From an uncultured Candidatus Poseidoniales archaeon (GTDB lineage: Archaea > Thermoplasmatota > Poseidoniia > Poseidoniales > Poseidoniaceae), in assembly GCA_905181785.1 (NCBI GenBank), contig CAJIZC010000027.1, forward strand, positions 1-40,057: DNA of 40,057 bases, in the 5' to 3' direction. Below the pieces are notes generated by a model that worked only from the letters and a program-made list of their open reading frames with translations, was not told where the DNA came from and made no database searches. The translations under genes were made by a program, and so were the position numbers. This document shows, one piece after another, positions 27,068 to 35,653 of the stretch; positions within the stretch are counted from its first letter, which is position 1, and every line of letters begins with the position of its first letter.

Positions 27068-27478
27068 ATGAGCGACTTCGATTACGAGTCCTTGCTCGAC
27101 CGAGCACGAGAGAACATCCCCGAAGAAATCTCTTCTCGTTCACGATGGCGCTTGCCCGTGCCTCAGATTCTTATCGAGGGTCAAAACACCATTTTCCGCA
27201 ACTTCAATGAAGTGGTATCAATGATGGACAGGGACGACAATCACGTTTACCAGTACATCCTCAATGAACTCGGAACTTCCGGCTCCCGCGACGGTCCAAG
27301 AGCTCGTTTTAAGGGTCGAATACCTCCAAAGAGGATTAAGAAGACAATTTCGAATTATGTCAATGCCTACATCAAGTGCAGCCAATGCGCCGCACCGGAC
27401 ACACATTTCGTCAAGCAAGATCGAACCACCTTGCTCAAATGCCAGGCATGCGGTGCAACTCGGCCAGTCAAACTTTGA
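27068..27478 (+). CDS. eif2b: Translation initiation factor aIF2 beta subunit
   Basis: 136 aa, full length. The N-terminal helix (YESLLDRARENIPEE), the central domain (TIFRNFNEVVSMMDRD, then VYQYILNELGTSGSR) and the C-terminal zinc ribbon (C104-x2-C107 ... C125-x2-C128) match aIF2-beta/eIF5. The protein is part of the heterotrimer that delivers Met-tRNAi to the small subunit. No good Shine-Dalgarno is present; TTCAAGAAAGAG (about 27037-27048) is a weak TATA at a leaderless distance. Confidence 0.96.
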   Translation: MSDFDYESLLDRARENIPEEISSRSRWRLPVPQILIEGQNTIFRNFNEVVSMMDRDDNHVYQYILNELGTSGSRDGPRARFKGRIPPKRIKKTISNYVNAYIKCSQCAAPDTHFVKQDRTTLLKCQACGATRPVKL

Positions 27479-27570
27479 ACGCCTTGTCAATTGTTCTATA
27501 GCGGTTTAAAATCGAGGTGTCCCGCTTTGTGGGGTTCTTCACCGTGGGCATTTTCCAGTCGGGTAGAGGC

Positions 27571-27580
27571 ATAACATAAA
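27571..27580 (+). promoter_or_regulatory. TATA-like box for lipoprotein gene
   Basis: ATAACATAAA is centred about 29 bp before the ATG at 27605, and there is no Shine-Dalgarno in between. This indicates leaderless, or nearly leaderless, transcription of the secreted propeller gene. Confidence 0.55.
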
Positions 27581-27604
27581 TGGAGACGGCTGACAGGCCA
27601 ATTC

Positions 27605-29164
27605 ATGCGAGTCAAGGCGTTTCTGCTCTGTTTCCTTGTGACGACCCTTTCGATGTCCGGCTGTATCGGGGCTGAAGAAGAACCAATGGAAGAAGAAGTC
27701 ATGCCCGAAGGGGACAAGAGAATCTTCGTCACCGACGGCACAGGACAGTCGATTGATGTTGAACCATTGGCTATGGATTTCGTGTTCAGCGATGTTGGTG
27801 AAACCGGCAAAGAGCCGAGCATCGGCATCACATCCAGCGGTTGTATGTTCTTCATCGCCATGGAAAAACCAATGCGCTCGTGCGATCATGGAGAATCTTG
27901 GGTTGACTCGAAGGACATCACTCAAGCCCCATTCACAAGCGACCCCTATGGTTGGGTCGATTTGGAAACCGACCGAATTTTCAACATCCACATGATGGGC
28001 CTCGAATCAACTTGGATTGGCTGGTCGGATAACGATGGCCAATCTTGGATGGGCAACCCTCACGATTCAGGGACAACCCCACTTAACGATCACATCAAAC
28101 TCGCAACTGGCCCATGGGTGGACAGCGCCTATGGTGTGATTGGGCAACTCAATCCAACATACTCAACGGCCGTTTATTTCTGCTTCAACAAACTCGTCGG
28201 CATCTCTTGCTTCACCAGTTTTGATGGCGGTGCTACCTTTGAAGTCGGAGGGGACATCGTCGGGCTTGCTTCAACCAACGGCGGCCTGCACGGAGCCATT
28301 ACTACCGCTCCAGACGGCACGGTCTACGTGACCCCTCGCGTGCCAACACCGACGCTCATTCTTTCCAAAGACAACGGACTCAACTGGGAAGAGCGCACCA
28401 TGGGAGCCGATGCAGGAACACCCAATCCGCGAAAGAATTCGGAAGTCGCTACCGACAGTGAATCCAATGCTTACCACGTGTGGACCGGCGCTGATTTCGG
28501 CATTTACATGTCACGAAGCACAGACTCAGGTGACACCTGGGAGCAAACCAGCACCCGCATCAGTCCTGTTGAAGTGATCTCCACTGCTTTCCCGCAAGTC
28601 GATGCGGGCGACCCGGGGCGCATTGCCTTCACCTATCTGGGAAGCGAGAATGCAGAAGAGTTGAACAAAACCAACATCGATGGTGGAAGTTGGGACGGTA
28701 ACCCGCATTACGCTCAAGGGAACATCAGCTACGACATCTATGTGACCTACAGCCTCAATGCATTGGATGAAAATCCAACCTTTACCACCTACCGACTCTC
28801 CGACGACCCGGTACAAATCGGCAGCATGTGCCTAAACAGCGGCGATTGCAGAACCGATGACGGCGGTTCAAACCGAAACCTCTTGGATTTCAACGACCTT
28901 ACCATCGATTTGGAAGGGCGAGTTTACATCGCTTTTGCTGATGGCTGCATCGATGCCTGCGCTACAGGAAACAATTCGCAACCTGAAGACTCCCGTGCTG
29001 GACGTGGCTCAGTTTACTTCATGGCCAATGGGCCAAGCCTCTACGTTGAACAAGGCATGCTTGCAGGTTTTGACGGTGAGGACGGCATGGAGCAGCAGGG
29101 CCCAATCGATTGCCTAGCAGACCCGTGCATGGCAGCAGATCGCAAAGAAGAACCGCTTGAATGA
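27605..29164 (+). CDS. Secreted lipoprotein with sialidase-like beta-propeller
   Basis: 519 aa. The signal peptide (MRVKAFLLCFLVTTL) ends in a lipobox-like SMSGC with C20, followed by an acidic linker (EEEPMEEEV). Asp-box/BNR motifs of the S-x-D-x-G-x-[TS]-[WF] type recur: SCDHGESW, SDNDGQSW, SFDGGATF, SKDNGLNW and STDSGDTW, spaced 50-100 residues apart. This predicts a six-bladed sialidase-like propeller on the outer side of the membrane. Asp-box proteins include glycosidases and many binding proteins, and no catalytic Tyr/Arg set was traced, so enzyme activity is not claimed. The Cys-rich C-terminal region (CLNSGDC, CIDAC, CLADPC) may be disulfide-bonded. Confidence 0.82.
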   Translation: MRVKAFLLCFLVTTLSMSGCIGAEEEPMEEEVMPEGDKRIFVTDGTGQSIDVEPLAMDFVFSDVGETGKEPSIGITSSGCMFFIAMEKPMRSCDHGESWVDSKDITQAPFTSDPYGWVDLETDRIFNIHMMGLESTWIGWSDNDGQSWMGNPHDSGTTPLNDHIKLATGPWVDSAYGVIGQLNPTYSTAVYFCFNKLVGISCFTSFDGGATFEVGGDIVGLASTNGGLHGAITTAPDGTVYVTPRVPTPTLILSKDNGLNWEERTMGADAGTPNPRKNSEVATDSESNAYHVWTGADFGIYMSRSTDSGDTWEQTSTRISPVEVISTAFPQVDAGDPGRIAFTYLGSENAEELNKTNIDGGSWDGNPHYAQGNISYDIYVTYSLNALDENPTFTTYRLSDDPVQIGSMCLNSGDCRTDDGGSNRNLLDFNDLTIDLEGRVYIAFADGCIDACATGNNSQPEDSRAGRGSVYFMANGPSLYVEQGMLAGFDGEDGMEQQGPIDCLADPCMAADRKEEPLE

Positions 29165-29176
29165 TCGAAGTTGCGA

Positions 29177-29527
29177 TCAGTTTTCCTCAGCCGTGATGTT
29201 CATCTCGTGCTGTTCAGCGCCCGCTCCGGTCGCAAGATGTTGAACCATTGCAGCAATTGCATCTTCGCCTTCAAGCGTGTACCAGATGCCTTCAGGATAA
29301 ATGACTGCGGTGGTGCCAAATTCACAAAAGTCAAGGCATCCCGATTTTTGAACTCTGATGTTGCTCAACCCTGCTTCTTTTGCCGCACGTTTGATCGCCT
29401 GCATGAGGGCTAAACTGCCTCTACGGCCGCAGGAAGGTCGGGTTGCCTCGGGTGGCCGTTCGTGGCCGCAGACAAACATGTGTCGCTCATAGCCGGGCTT
29501 ACTGCGCCCCTTTGGGTCGATTGCCAC
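29177..29527 (-). CDS. Thioredoxin-like [2Fe-2S] ferredoxin
   Basis: 116 aa. Cys residues C20, C33, C64 and C68 have the C-x12-C ... C-x3-C arrangement of thioredoxin-like [2Fe-2S] ferredoxins (MFVCGHERP, PSCGRRGS, KSGCLDFCEFG). The GTTAVIYPEGIWYT strand is also typical, as in the NuoE and Aquifex Fd family. It probably carries electrons to an unknown partner in the cytosol. The gene starts 4 bp after the pterin dehydratase stop on the same strand, so the two are co-transcribed; a functional link is not proven. Confidence 0.9.
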   Translation of the reverse strand: MAIDPKGRSKPGYERHMFVCGHERPPEATRPSCGRRGSLALMQAIKRAAKEAGLSNIRVQKSGCLDFCEFGTTAVIYPEGIWYTLEGEDAIAAMVQHLATGAGAEQHEMNITAEEN

Positions 29528-29531
29528 GGGG

Positions 29532-29810
29532 TCACGCCTCCTGAATCAGGCTGTTGACATGGTTGGCAAATGAGGTGTCTTTTTCGGTGATTTTGTCTTC
29601 GTCGTGGGTGAAAAGTTCCACAATGACATAGCCCCAGCCAAAATGAATCTCGGGGTGGTGATTGACGGATTCCGCATGGAGTGACAAAGCGTCAACCCAC
29701 TGTTTGGCTTCGTTGAAATCTTTGAATTCAAATTCACGCATCAAGCGTTCTTCGACAACATCCCATCCCGCTGGGATGTGCATGAGCTCAGCCCCAGAGG
29801 TGTGAATCAT
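29532..29810 (-). CDS. Pterin-4a-carbinolamine dehydratase
   Basis: 92 aa, full length. The signature ESVNHHPEIHFGWGYVIVEL continues to FTHDEDKITEKDTSFA, with H51, H52, P53 and the later TH pair that form the active site. The enzyme dehydrates 4a-hydroxy-tetrahydropterin. In bacteria without aromatic amino-acid hydroxylases the same fold often has a role in pterin or molybdopterin metabolism. It overlaps the orphan gene upstream by 23 bp and sits 4 bp before the ferredoxin, giving a three-gene operon. Confidence 0.93.
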   Translation of the reverse strand: MIHTSGAELMHIPAGWDVVEERLMREFEFKDFNEAKQWVDALSLHAESVNHHPEIHFGWGYVIVELFTHDEDKITEKDTSFANHVNSLIQEA

Positions 29811-30231
29811 CGCTGCCTTTGCTTTCCTTCTCGACTTTTTCGTGAAGGTTAGATCTTCGCTTCATGTCAGCGCGTTCGAAGGCCAAGAGGTCCTTGTCAT
29901 CGATGTAGGCTGGGCGAGTGTGAGCGGCGAGGACAATGCGAGCAATGATGTCCCTTGCCACAAAATGAATTCGGCCATCTTCGCCCAACAATTCAAGGCT
30001 GGTTTTGCCAGAGGACAACAACCTTCCACGAATCCAAGGGTCGTGACCTTCAATCAATGAACGGGCGTCCATGAGGATCTCAACAAGGTCGTCGCGACGA
30101 AGGCCATGCCTGCGTTTGAGTAAATCTCCGTGGACAACATCCGCAACAGCCTCGAGTTTTGGCGAGCCCATCTCTTTCCACATTGGTTCGGCCCAATCAG
30201 GGAGTTCAATCTTCTGCTTCTTCTTCGCCAT
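29788..30231 (-). CDS. Orphan basic protein upstream of pterin dehydratase
   Basis: 147 aa, highly charged, with no TM segment and no recognised domain. The N-terminus is basic (MAKKKQKIELP). A central part (LLKRRHGLRRDDLVEILMDA) looks helical, and a beta-like stretch (GRLLSSGKTSLELLGEDGRI) and a basic C-terminal helix follow. It might bind nucleic acid or a partner protein; nothing more can be said. Its end overlaps the dehydratase start by 23 bp in a different frame, suggesting translational coupling. Confidence 0.72.
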   Translation of the reverse strand: MAKKKQKIELPDWAEPMWKEMGSPKLEAVADVVHGDLLKRRHGLRRDDLVEILMDARSLIEGHDPWIRGRLLSSGKTSLELLGEDGRIHFVARDIIARIVLAAHTRPAYIDDKDLLAFERADMKRRSNLHEKVEKESKGSDDSHLWG

Positions 30232-30360
30232 GGATAAAGGTACAGGGCGAGGCTACTTGAACCTCGCTCTTGGTTCGGGATGCTCCAACACCCGTAAATG
30301 CGGGTTTTGGGGGTATGCCTTCTTGAAGGGTGGGCCACCGGCAGAGAACGAGGGAAGAAG

Positions 30361-31479
30361 ATGAAAGTCTCATGGCGCACGCTTCCAACCGTCTTACTTG
30401 AGGACGAGGTGCTGGATAAAGCATTCTCGAGAGCAAGGAAAGCAGCCGACCGGGTTGATGATTCAGACCGAATTTTCCGTGTTCGCAAGCAAATGAGCCG
30501 AATGGTCCAAACAGCAGCCGATGTGATTGCCACAACCCTCACCGAGACGGTCAATGTCTGGCCTTCGTTGGATCAATCCCCCAAATTCGACGTTGCGATG
30601 ATTGATGCGTGCGTTGGGTGTGATGATTACCGCCATCATTTGTCGATGCTTCAATGGGCTTCCAAGCAGGTACTCAACATCGCTGGGCAAAACACCAAGA
30701 AAATTATTCGCACCGGTCGAACAGAATTGATGCACGATGCAAGAAAGGAAGCCTACGGGCGAATCTCTTCCATCATGCGCCGGGTGAAACCGTCACTGGC
30801 GTGGTTGAGTCAAGCCCGTGAAACGCTCAAACGCCTTCCAACGATTGACCAAGTTCTTCCATGCATTGTTGTCTGTGGCGCCCCTAACGTTGGGAAGTCT
30901 GCTTTCATCTCGGCTTTGAGTTCAGGAAACATGGAAGTCAACCACTACCCGTTCACCACCAAACAAATCCACGTTGGTCACTTCACTCATCGGCGCTTGC
31001 AGTACCAAATGGTCGACACACCAGGTTTGCTTGACCGGCCAAGAACGGCGCGAAATACGATCGAACTTCAAGCGATTGCAGCGCTCGAGCACACCGGATC
31101 TTTGGTGCTGTTCTTGATGGATGAAAGCGAAGCTTGCGGCACCTCAATCGACGAACAGGTCCACCTGCTGGAAGACGTGCAAACCATGCTTCCTGGTACA
31201 GATTTGCTGGTTGTGACTTCCAAAGCAGACCTGTTAACCCCGTTGCCTGAAATGTGGGATGAAGTTTCCGCTGCGGAAACGGAATGGCGCGAAGATGGTT
31301 CTGAAGGCACGCCGGATTTGCCGCTCTTGCTCGACCTGAAAGGCCGAGTTACGATGTCCGCTACAGAGTTCGTTGGAATGGAATCCATGCGGATGGAAAT
31401 CATCCGACGCGTGAAAGACGCTCGAGAAATCGATCCAATGGCGTTGCCAGAGGGTTGGTACCGTCGAGACCAAGAGTGA
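30361..31479 (+). CDS. Nog1-like GTPase
   Basis: 372 aa. An N-terminal helical region of about 165 residues precedes the G domain, as in Nog1/OBG-HflX-like proteins. The P-loop is GAPNVGKS (about 173-180), switch regions include YPFTTKQIHVG, G3 is DTPGLLDRP near 219, and the G4 position reads TSKAD near 286 (Asn replaced by Ser). The family acts in large-subunit ribosome assembly in eukaryotes, and archaeal members are presumed similar. ATG 30361 is chosen over an upstream in-frame start at 30298 because homologues start near this point and a GAGGGAAGAAG purine run precedes it. Confidence 0.9.
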   Translation: MKVSWRTLPTVLLEDEVLDKAFSRARKAADRVDDSDRIFRVRKQMSRMVQTAADVIATTLTETVNVWPSLDQSPKFDVAMIDACVGCDDYRHHLSMLQWASKQVLNIAGQNTKKIIRTGRTELMHDARKEAYGRISSIMRRVKPSLAWLSQARETLKRLPTIDQVLPCIVVCGAPNVGKSAFISALSSGNMEVNHYPFTTKQIHVGHFTHRRLQYQMVDTPGLLDRPRTARNTIELQAIAALEHTGSLVLFLMDESEACGTSIDEQVHLLEDVQTMLPGTDLLVVTSKADLLTPLPEMWDEVSAAETEWREDGSEGTPDLPLLLDLKGRVTMSATEFVGMESMRMEIIRRVKDAREIDPMALPEGWYRRDQE

Positions 31480-31481
31480 AC

Positions 31482-33263
31482 TCACATGTGTTCGATGGGC
31501 GCAATGCCCAATCCTTCCATGCCTGTTCGCATCATGTTGCGAGCCACTTCAGAAATTTGAAGGTTGAAGGTGTTGACTTCGCCCTCAACCACAATCATGC
31601 AATCTCGATAAAATGCATTGAAGCAATTCGCAAGGTGAAGCATCTGATTGGCAAAGAGATGGGGGCGCCGATCGTTGACTGCTTTGGCGAGCACATCATT
31701 GTGGACGGCTAACGCCCGCAGCAATCCAATCATGCCGGTTGGCATCTCTGAAGGGAATTCCAGTTCCGTTTTCGACAATTCAGCATCCACATCCACGCCT
31801 TCTTTTTGACATCGGCGCAGGATCGAGCAAGCCCGGACGTGTGAATACATGATGAACGGTGCAGAACCGCCTTCGAACGCTAATGCTTCTTCCCATCGGA
31901 ATGTGAAACCTTTTTCTGGACTGACCTTGATGATGTTGAACCGGACTGCGGAAGTGCCTGCGGCGTCCGCAATTTCCTTGACTTGTTGTTGTTCGTAATC
32001 GGGTCGCAATGCTCCAACAACAGCTGCTGCTTGAGCCTGCGCCTCTTCTAAGAGGTCATCCATGAACACAACATTGCCTTTCCGGGTCGACATCTTGCCT
32101 TCGGGGAGTTTGATAAATGAATAAAAAAGGACTTCTGGAACCTTTTGACCCAATTCAGTGAGGGTCATTCCAACCTGCTTGGCTTGCAACTTGTGGTCTT
32201 CGCCAAGGACGTTAATCAAATCGTCACACTGCTGCCACTTCCACATGTGGTAGGCTATGTCTCGAGTTGCGTACAATGAGGATCCATCTCCACGGCGGAA
32301 AAAGAACTCTGTCTTCCCTTTGAGTCCTCGTGCGCCAAGGTCCAAGAATTCAGCCCCATTGTCTGCAGTGCCATGGATTTCAAAACTCCTGAACTTTTCC
32401 ATCAAGCGCCCAACATCACCATTGGTGACAAACATCGATTCTTTGGTGAAGGTGTTGAAATCTATCCCAAGCCGTGCGAGGGTGGTCAACATGCCATCAA
32501 GCACAGGTTGGTAAGCTGCTGCGAAGTCATCGAGGACCTTTTGATCGCCGTGTTCGCTGGCGTGAACCATTCGGCCAATTTCCTCTTCAATCGTATCTTT
32601 GTCAGCGCGTTCCTGTCGAATCACTTGAGCGGCTTGATACCAGCGAACTCGTTCATGATCGGCCTTGCCTTTCCATTTTGGATTGAGTGGTTCTCTTCCT
32701 TCTAAAGTGGCTTCCACCTCTTCAGAACTGAGGTGTTCGAGCGCCCAAGCGAGGACCCCAACTTGCTTCCCCATGTCATCAACGTAGTACTCAGCGCGTA
32801 CTTCGTTGCCGTATAGGCGGTGAAGTCGAACCAAGGAATCACCGAGGATGGCGTTTCGGGCGCGACCAACGTGGAATGGACCGTTTGGATTTGCAGAGGT
32901 GTGTTCAATCAAAATTTTCCGGCCAGTTGGCTGGCATTGGCCAAAGGGGTGGCCGTGCGTTTGAGGCGAGGCAAGGATGGTTTGAGCCAGCCATGCAGGG
33001 GCGGCCTTGATGTTGAGGTAACCAGCAACGGCGTTCACTTCGCCGATTGCTTCGTGGGTTGGCATGGCTTCAGCCAACGCCTCTGCGATCGCAGGGGGCG
33101 CTTGCCCGAGTTGTTTTGCAAATGGGAAACATGGCAGTGAAAGGTCACCCTGTTCTGATTCTCGAGAAGGTGAGAGCATGCTTCGCCAGTGGTCGTTGGC
33201 GATTCCAACTTCCTTCAAAGCCGCTTCAATTAACGGTTCAATCACTGCTTTTAGCATCTGCAT
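31482..33263 (-). CDS. argS: Arginyl-tRNA synthetase
   Basis: 593 aa, normal for class I ArgRS. Catalytic motifs are EHTSANPNGPFHVGRARNA (the HIGH motif is HVGR at 131-134) and GKMSTRKGNVV near residue 390. The C-terminal anticodon-binding domain begins near 460, with PFIMYSHVRACSILRR. It attaches arginine to tRNA-Arg. It starts 9 bp after the aRF1 stop, with a weak GGCGAT site. ATG 33257 is an alternative start. Its stop is 2 bp from that of the convergent GTPase gene. Confidence 0.97.
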   Translation of the reverse strand: MQMLKAVIEPLIEAALKEVGIANDHWRSMLSPSRESEQGDLSLPCFPFAKQLGQAPPAIAEALAEAMPTHEAIGEVNAVAGYLNIKAAPAWLAQTILASPQTHGHPFGQCQPTGRKILIEHTSANPNGPFHVGRARNAILGDSLVRLHRLYGNEVRAEYYVDDMGKQVGVLAWALEHLSSEEVEATLEGREPLNPKWKGKADHERVRWYQAAQVIRQERADKDTIEEEIGRMVHASEHGDQKVLDDFAAAYQPVLDGMLTTLARLGIDFNTFTKESMFVTNGDVGRLMEKFRSFEIHGTADNGAEFLDLGARGLKGKTEFFFRRGDGSSLYATRDIAYHMWKWQQCDDLINVLGEDHKLQAKQVGMTLTELGQKVPEVLFYSFIKLPEGKMSTRKGNVVFMDDLLEEAQAQAAAVVGALRPDYEQQQVKEIADAAGTSAVRFNIIKVSPEKGFTFRWEEALAFEGGSAPFIMYSHVRACSILRRCQKEGVDVDAELSKTELEFPSEMPTGMIGLLRALAVHNDVLAKAVNDRRPHLFANQMLHLANCFNAFYRDCMIVVEGEVNTFNLQISEVARNMMRTGMEGLGIAPIEHM

Positions 33264-33272
33264 GGTATCGCC

Positions 33273-34520
33273 TCACATCATTGGGTAACGGCAAAGCGCT
33301 GCAAGGCCTCCAAAACCATGAAGCAGTTGAGAGCCTTCCTCTGTATCAATTGAAATATAGATGATCTCGGTGTTGCTTCGCTCAGCCATTTTCCCGAGTT
33401 CATCGATGAGTGAAATGTTACTCAGTTCCTTGGCGTTGTCGCCAGATGCTTGGCATGCAGGGCAGTTCGGCAACGCTTCCATGCGCCCTACTGTGGCGCT
33501 CCACTCATTCTGACAGGAACCACATCTGAGTTCCAAGGTGTTCTTTCGCAATCCCTCAGAAACAAGCAGGCGGTCAACCGCTCCCCGTTCAAGGGCGCTT
33601 CGAACCATCATCTCACCGTAGGTTGCTCTTGGTGCGGCCTTGATCAATTCAGAAAGGAATGAAGTCATCACTCTTCGCTCAGCATCAAGTTCGATCTCAC
33701 CCATGAGGGAGCCAGCGTTTTCAACCAGTTCACGCACACCGCTCTCATTGGAATATCCAACATCAAAGTGTGTCTTCGCAATTCGCTTTGCCACTTCGTG
33801 ATGGAAGTAGTCGTTTTTGACCACGAAATCCTTTGTTGCACCCGGTCCTCCAATAATGATGGCCTGAATGTTCTCGAGGTTTGGAAGCCAATAGGAACTG
33901 GCGTGTTCAGTTGCTCGCTTGAAGAAGTTATGAGCGGCTTCCTCGATCAGTCGCTCGAAACGTTGAGCAGACTGACCACCTTGTCTGTGCTTACCCATGA
34001 TGTTCGATACGATGTGTTCCTGAACGTGGATGCGCTTACCCGATGCAATACCATAAGCAGCTTCTGAACGATCGATGACAAATAAGCCGTAGGATTTCTT
34101 ATCGACGAGCATGTCTTCAAGTTGGGACAACTCAAAGACGGAGTCGCAGCGGTATCTAAACGACATCAAGGCTTCAGGTGGCTCTTCAACAACGACGTTG
34201 ACCATGCGGTTTTTGTTGTTGCCAATGATGATTGAACCAACGAAAATAGCCAAGCCATGCTCCCCTGGTCTTTTGTAGCGTGAGAGGGTTGAAATGGCGG
34301 ATTCAATAGCGCCTTGAACATTTTTCCGAGTGCCCTTGGATTTGATGTTCGCCGCTTGTCCATGCTCGTTTTGGAGCAACGAACGTGCGTCGGAAATGTG
34401 TCGGTCAGGAGGGATGATCAGCGTCACCAGTTCGGTACCGAACCCCTTCATTTCCCTTAAGTCCTCAAGGGCGAGTTTCAACCGAAGACGGCGCGTGGCG
34501 AGGGTTGCATCATCAGACAT
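33273..34520 (-). CDS. prf1: Peptide chain release factor aRF1
   Basis: 415 aa, full length. The stop-codon reading motif NIKS is at residues 58-61, and the catalytic GGQ at 181-183 in GKHRQGGQSAQRF. The C-terminal mini-domain has a Cys4 zinc site (LRCGSCQNEW, LPNCPACQAS). It recognises all three stop codons and releases the peptide. GGAGG (minus strand, 34528-34532) is 7 nt before the ATG. It forms an operon with argS and is divergent from the UMP kinase gene over a 139-bp gap, in which I see no RNA gene. Confidence 0.97.
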   Translation of the reverse strand: MSDDATLATRRLRLKLALEDLREMKGFGTELVTLIIPPDRHISDARSLLQNEHGQAANIKSKGTRKNVQGAIESAISTLSRYKRPGEHGLAIFVGSIIIGNNKNRMVNVVVEEPPEALMSFRYRCDSVFELSQLEDMLVDKKSYGLFVIDRSEAAYGIASGKRIHVQEHIVSNIMGKHRQGGQSAQRFERLIEEAAHNFFKRATEHASSYWLPNLENIQAIIIGGPGATKDFVVKNDYFHHEVAKRIAKTHFDVGYSNESGVRELVENAGSLMGEIELDAERRVMTSFLSELIKAAPRATYGEMMVRSALERGAVDRLLVSEGLRKNTLELRCGSCQNEWSATVGRMEALPNCPACQASGDNAKELSNISLIDELGKMAERSNTEIIYISIDTEEGSQLLHGFGGLAALCRYPMM

Positions 34521-34659
34521 CGCTTGGCCTCCGTTTCAAGGGCATGGTTGAGGGGTCTTCAACTCTCTCATCTCGATGGGAAGTGGAGGAACAAAGGTCG
34601 GGCCTTCGAATGCCGTTCATGGGGATATGCTCAAAGCATGAGCGCGCAAGGAACGAACG

Positions 34660-35367
34660 ATGACCACTCGTCATGTTGTTGCTTTGGGAGGGAGCCTCCT
34701 CCGTCCTGAAGAAGCAGAGCAGAGAACTGAATGGTTCGGGCGTTTGCGACAGTTGGCGGTCCACATGGAAGGGAATGGGCGCCGTTTGGCGCTGGTTGTT
34801 GGCGGCGGGCTGCCAGCGCGGGAAGGCATCACGCTGGCGAAATCCCTCGTCAGTGATACGGCGCGACTCGATGAAGTTGGTATTGCTGCAACTCGATTGA
34901 ACGCCACGGTGATTCAACAAGTTTTGTTGGACGTTGGATGCGATGTAGCCCCCGTGATTCCAACAACCACAAGCGAGGCTGCGGCCTTGATGGACGTCCA
35001 TCATTTGGTTGTGATGGGCGGCACAACACCAGGCCATACCACAGATGCCGTTGCAGTTGCTCTTGCCCGTGACACAGGGGCGAGTCATTGCGTTATTGCC
35101 ACCAATGTGAGCCATGTTTTTGACAAGGACCCTCGCCATCACGAAGATGCTTCATCGTTTTCAACAATGTCACTCGATGAACTGGCCGAAATTACTGGCA
35201 TCGGGGAGCCTCTTGCGCCTGGCGCATCAGCCGTGATCGATCCGATTGCGGTCGGGTGGGCCAAGGCATGCGAATTGCGACTTGCAGTGCTCGATGGACG
35301 GGACCTGTCATTGTTAGAACAGGCCCTTGACGGTCAGCCCTTCGAAGGGACACTGATTTTACCTTAG
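34660..35367 (+). CDS. pyrH: UMP kinase, archaeal type
   Basis: 235 aa. Amino-acid-kinase fold marks include VVALGGSLLRP, LALVVGGGLPAREG, GIAATRLNATVIQQ, MGGTTPGHTTDAVAVALA and VIATNVSHVFDKDPRHH, which match archaeal PyrH closely. It phosphorylates UMP to UDP with ATP, the step after carbamoyl phosphate, dihydroorotate and orotate in pyrimidine synthesis. The DUF2116 protein gene follows 10 bp downstream and is likely co-transcribed. The start is the first ATG in frame; no strong ribosome site is seen. Confidence 0.95.
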   Translation: MTTRHVVALGGSLLRPEEAEQRTEWFGRLRQLAVHMEGNGRRLALVVGGGLPAREGITLAKSLVSDTARLDEVGIAATRLNATVIQQVLLDVGCDVAPVIPTTTSEAAALMDVHHLVVMGGTTPGHTTDAVAVALARDTGASHCVIATNVSHVFDKDPRHHEDASSFSTMSLDELAEITGIGEPLAPGASAVIDPIAVGWAKACELRLAVLDGRDLSLLEQALDGQPFEGTLILP

Positions 35368-35377
35368 GTGATGAACG

Positions 35378-35653
35378 ATGGTTGATGCAAAAAAAGTCAA
35401 AGAAAACATTCAACGGATGACGAGTAAAGTTGCCTCGAGCGCAACGGGGAAAGTCCAGCCCCACAAGCACTGCAGGGTGTGCTATCGGCCAATAAAACTC
35501 TCAGCTGAACCCCGAGTCTGCAACGACCAAGCTTGCATTGAACGCAACACAAGGGATGAGCGAAATCAAAAGCAAATGAAAATTTGGATGTTCGTATTCC
35601 TCGGATTGTTCGCTTTCAGCTTCATCGGGCCGCTGGTCCTCAGGAGTATTTAG
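35378..35653 (+). CDS. DUF2116-like zinc-ribbon protein with C-terminal TM
   Basis: 91 aa. A basic N-terminus is followed by a zinc ribbon (HKHCRVCYRPI ... RVCNDQAC), a charged helix (ERNTRDERNQKQMK) and one C-terminal TM segment (about 69-88), the design of the archaeal DUF2116 family. This predicts a tail-anchored cytosolic zinc ribbon; the function is unknown. It lies 10 bp after pyrH. Its last 14 bp overlap the end of a convergent gene. Confidence 0.85.
   Translation: MVDAKKVKENIQRMTSKVASSATGKVQPHKHCRVCYRPIKLSAEPRVCNDQACIERNTRDERNQKQMKIWMFVFLGLFAFSFIGPLVLRSI

Noticed and set aside
30247-30307. Two short hairpins (GCGAGG/CCTCGC near 30247-30267 and ACCCG/CGGGT near 30291-30307) in the gap before the GTPase
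   Set aside because: Stems of 5-6 bp are expected by chance, and no tRNA cloverleaf or C/D box pattern could be built. Not reported as an RNA gene.
34521-34659. Largest intergenic gap, checked for a tRNA
   Set aside because: No T-loop GTTCRA with matching stems and no acceptor pairing were found. It holds only the prf1 ribosome site and start regions.
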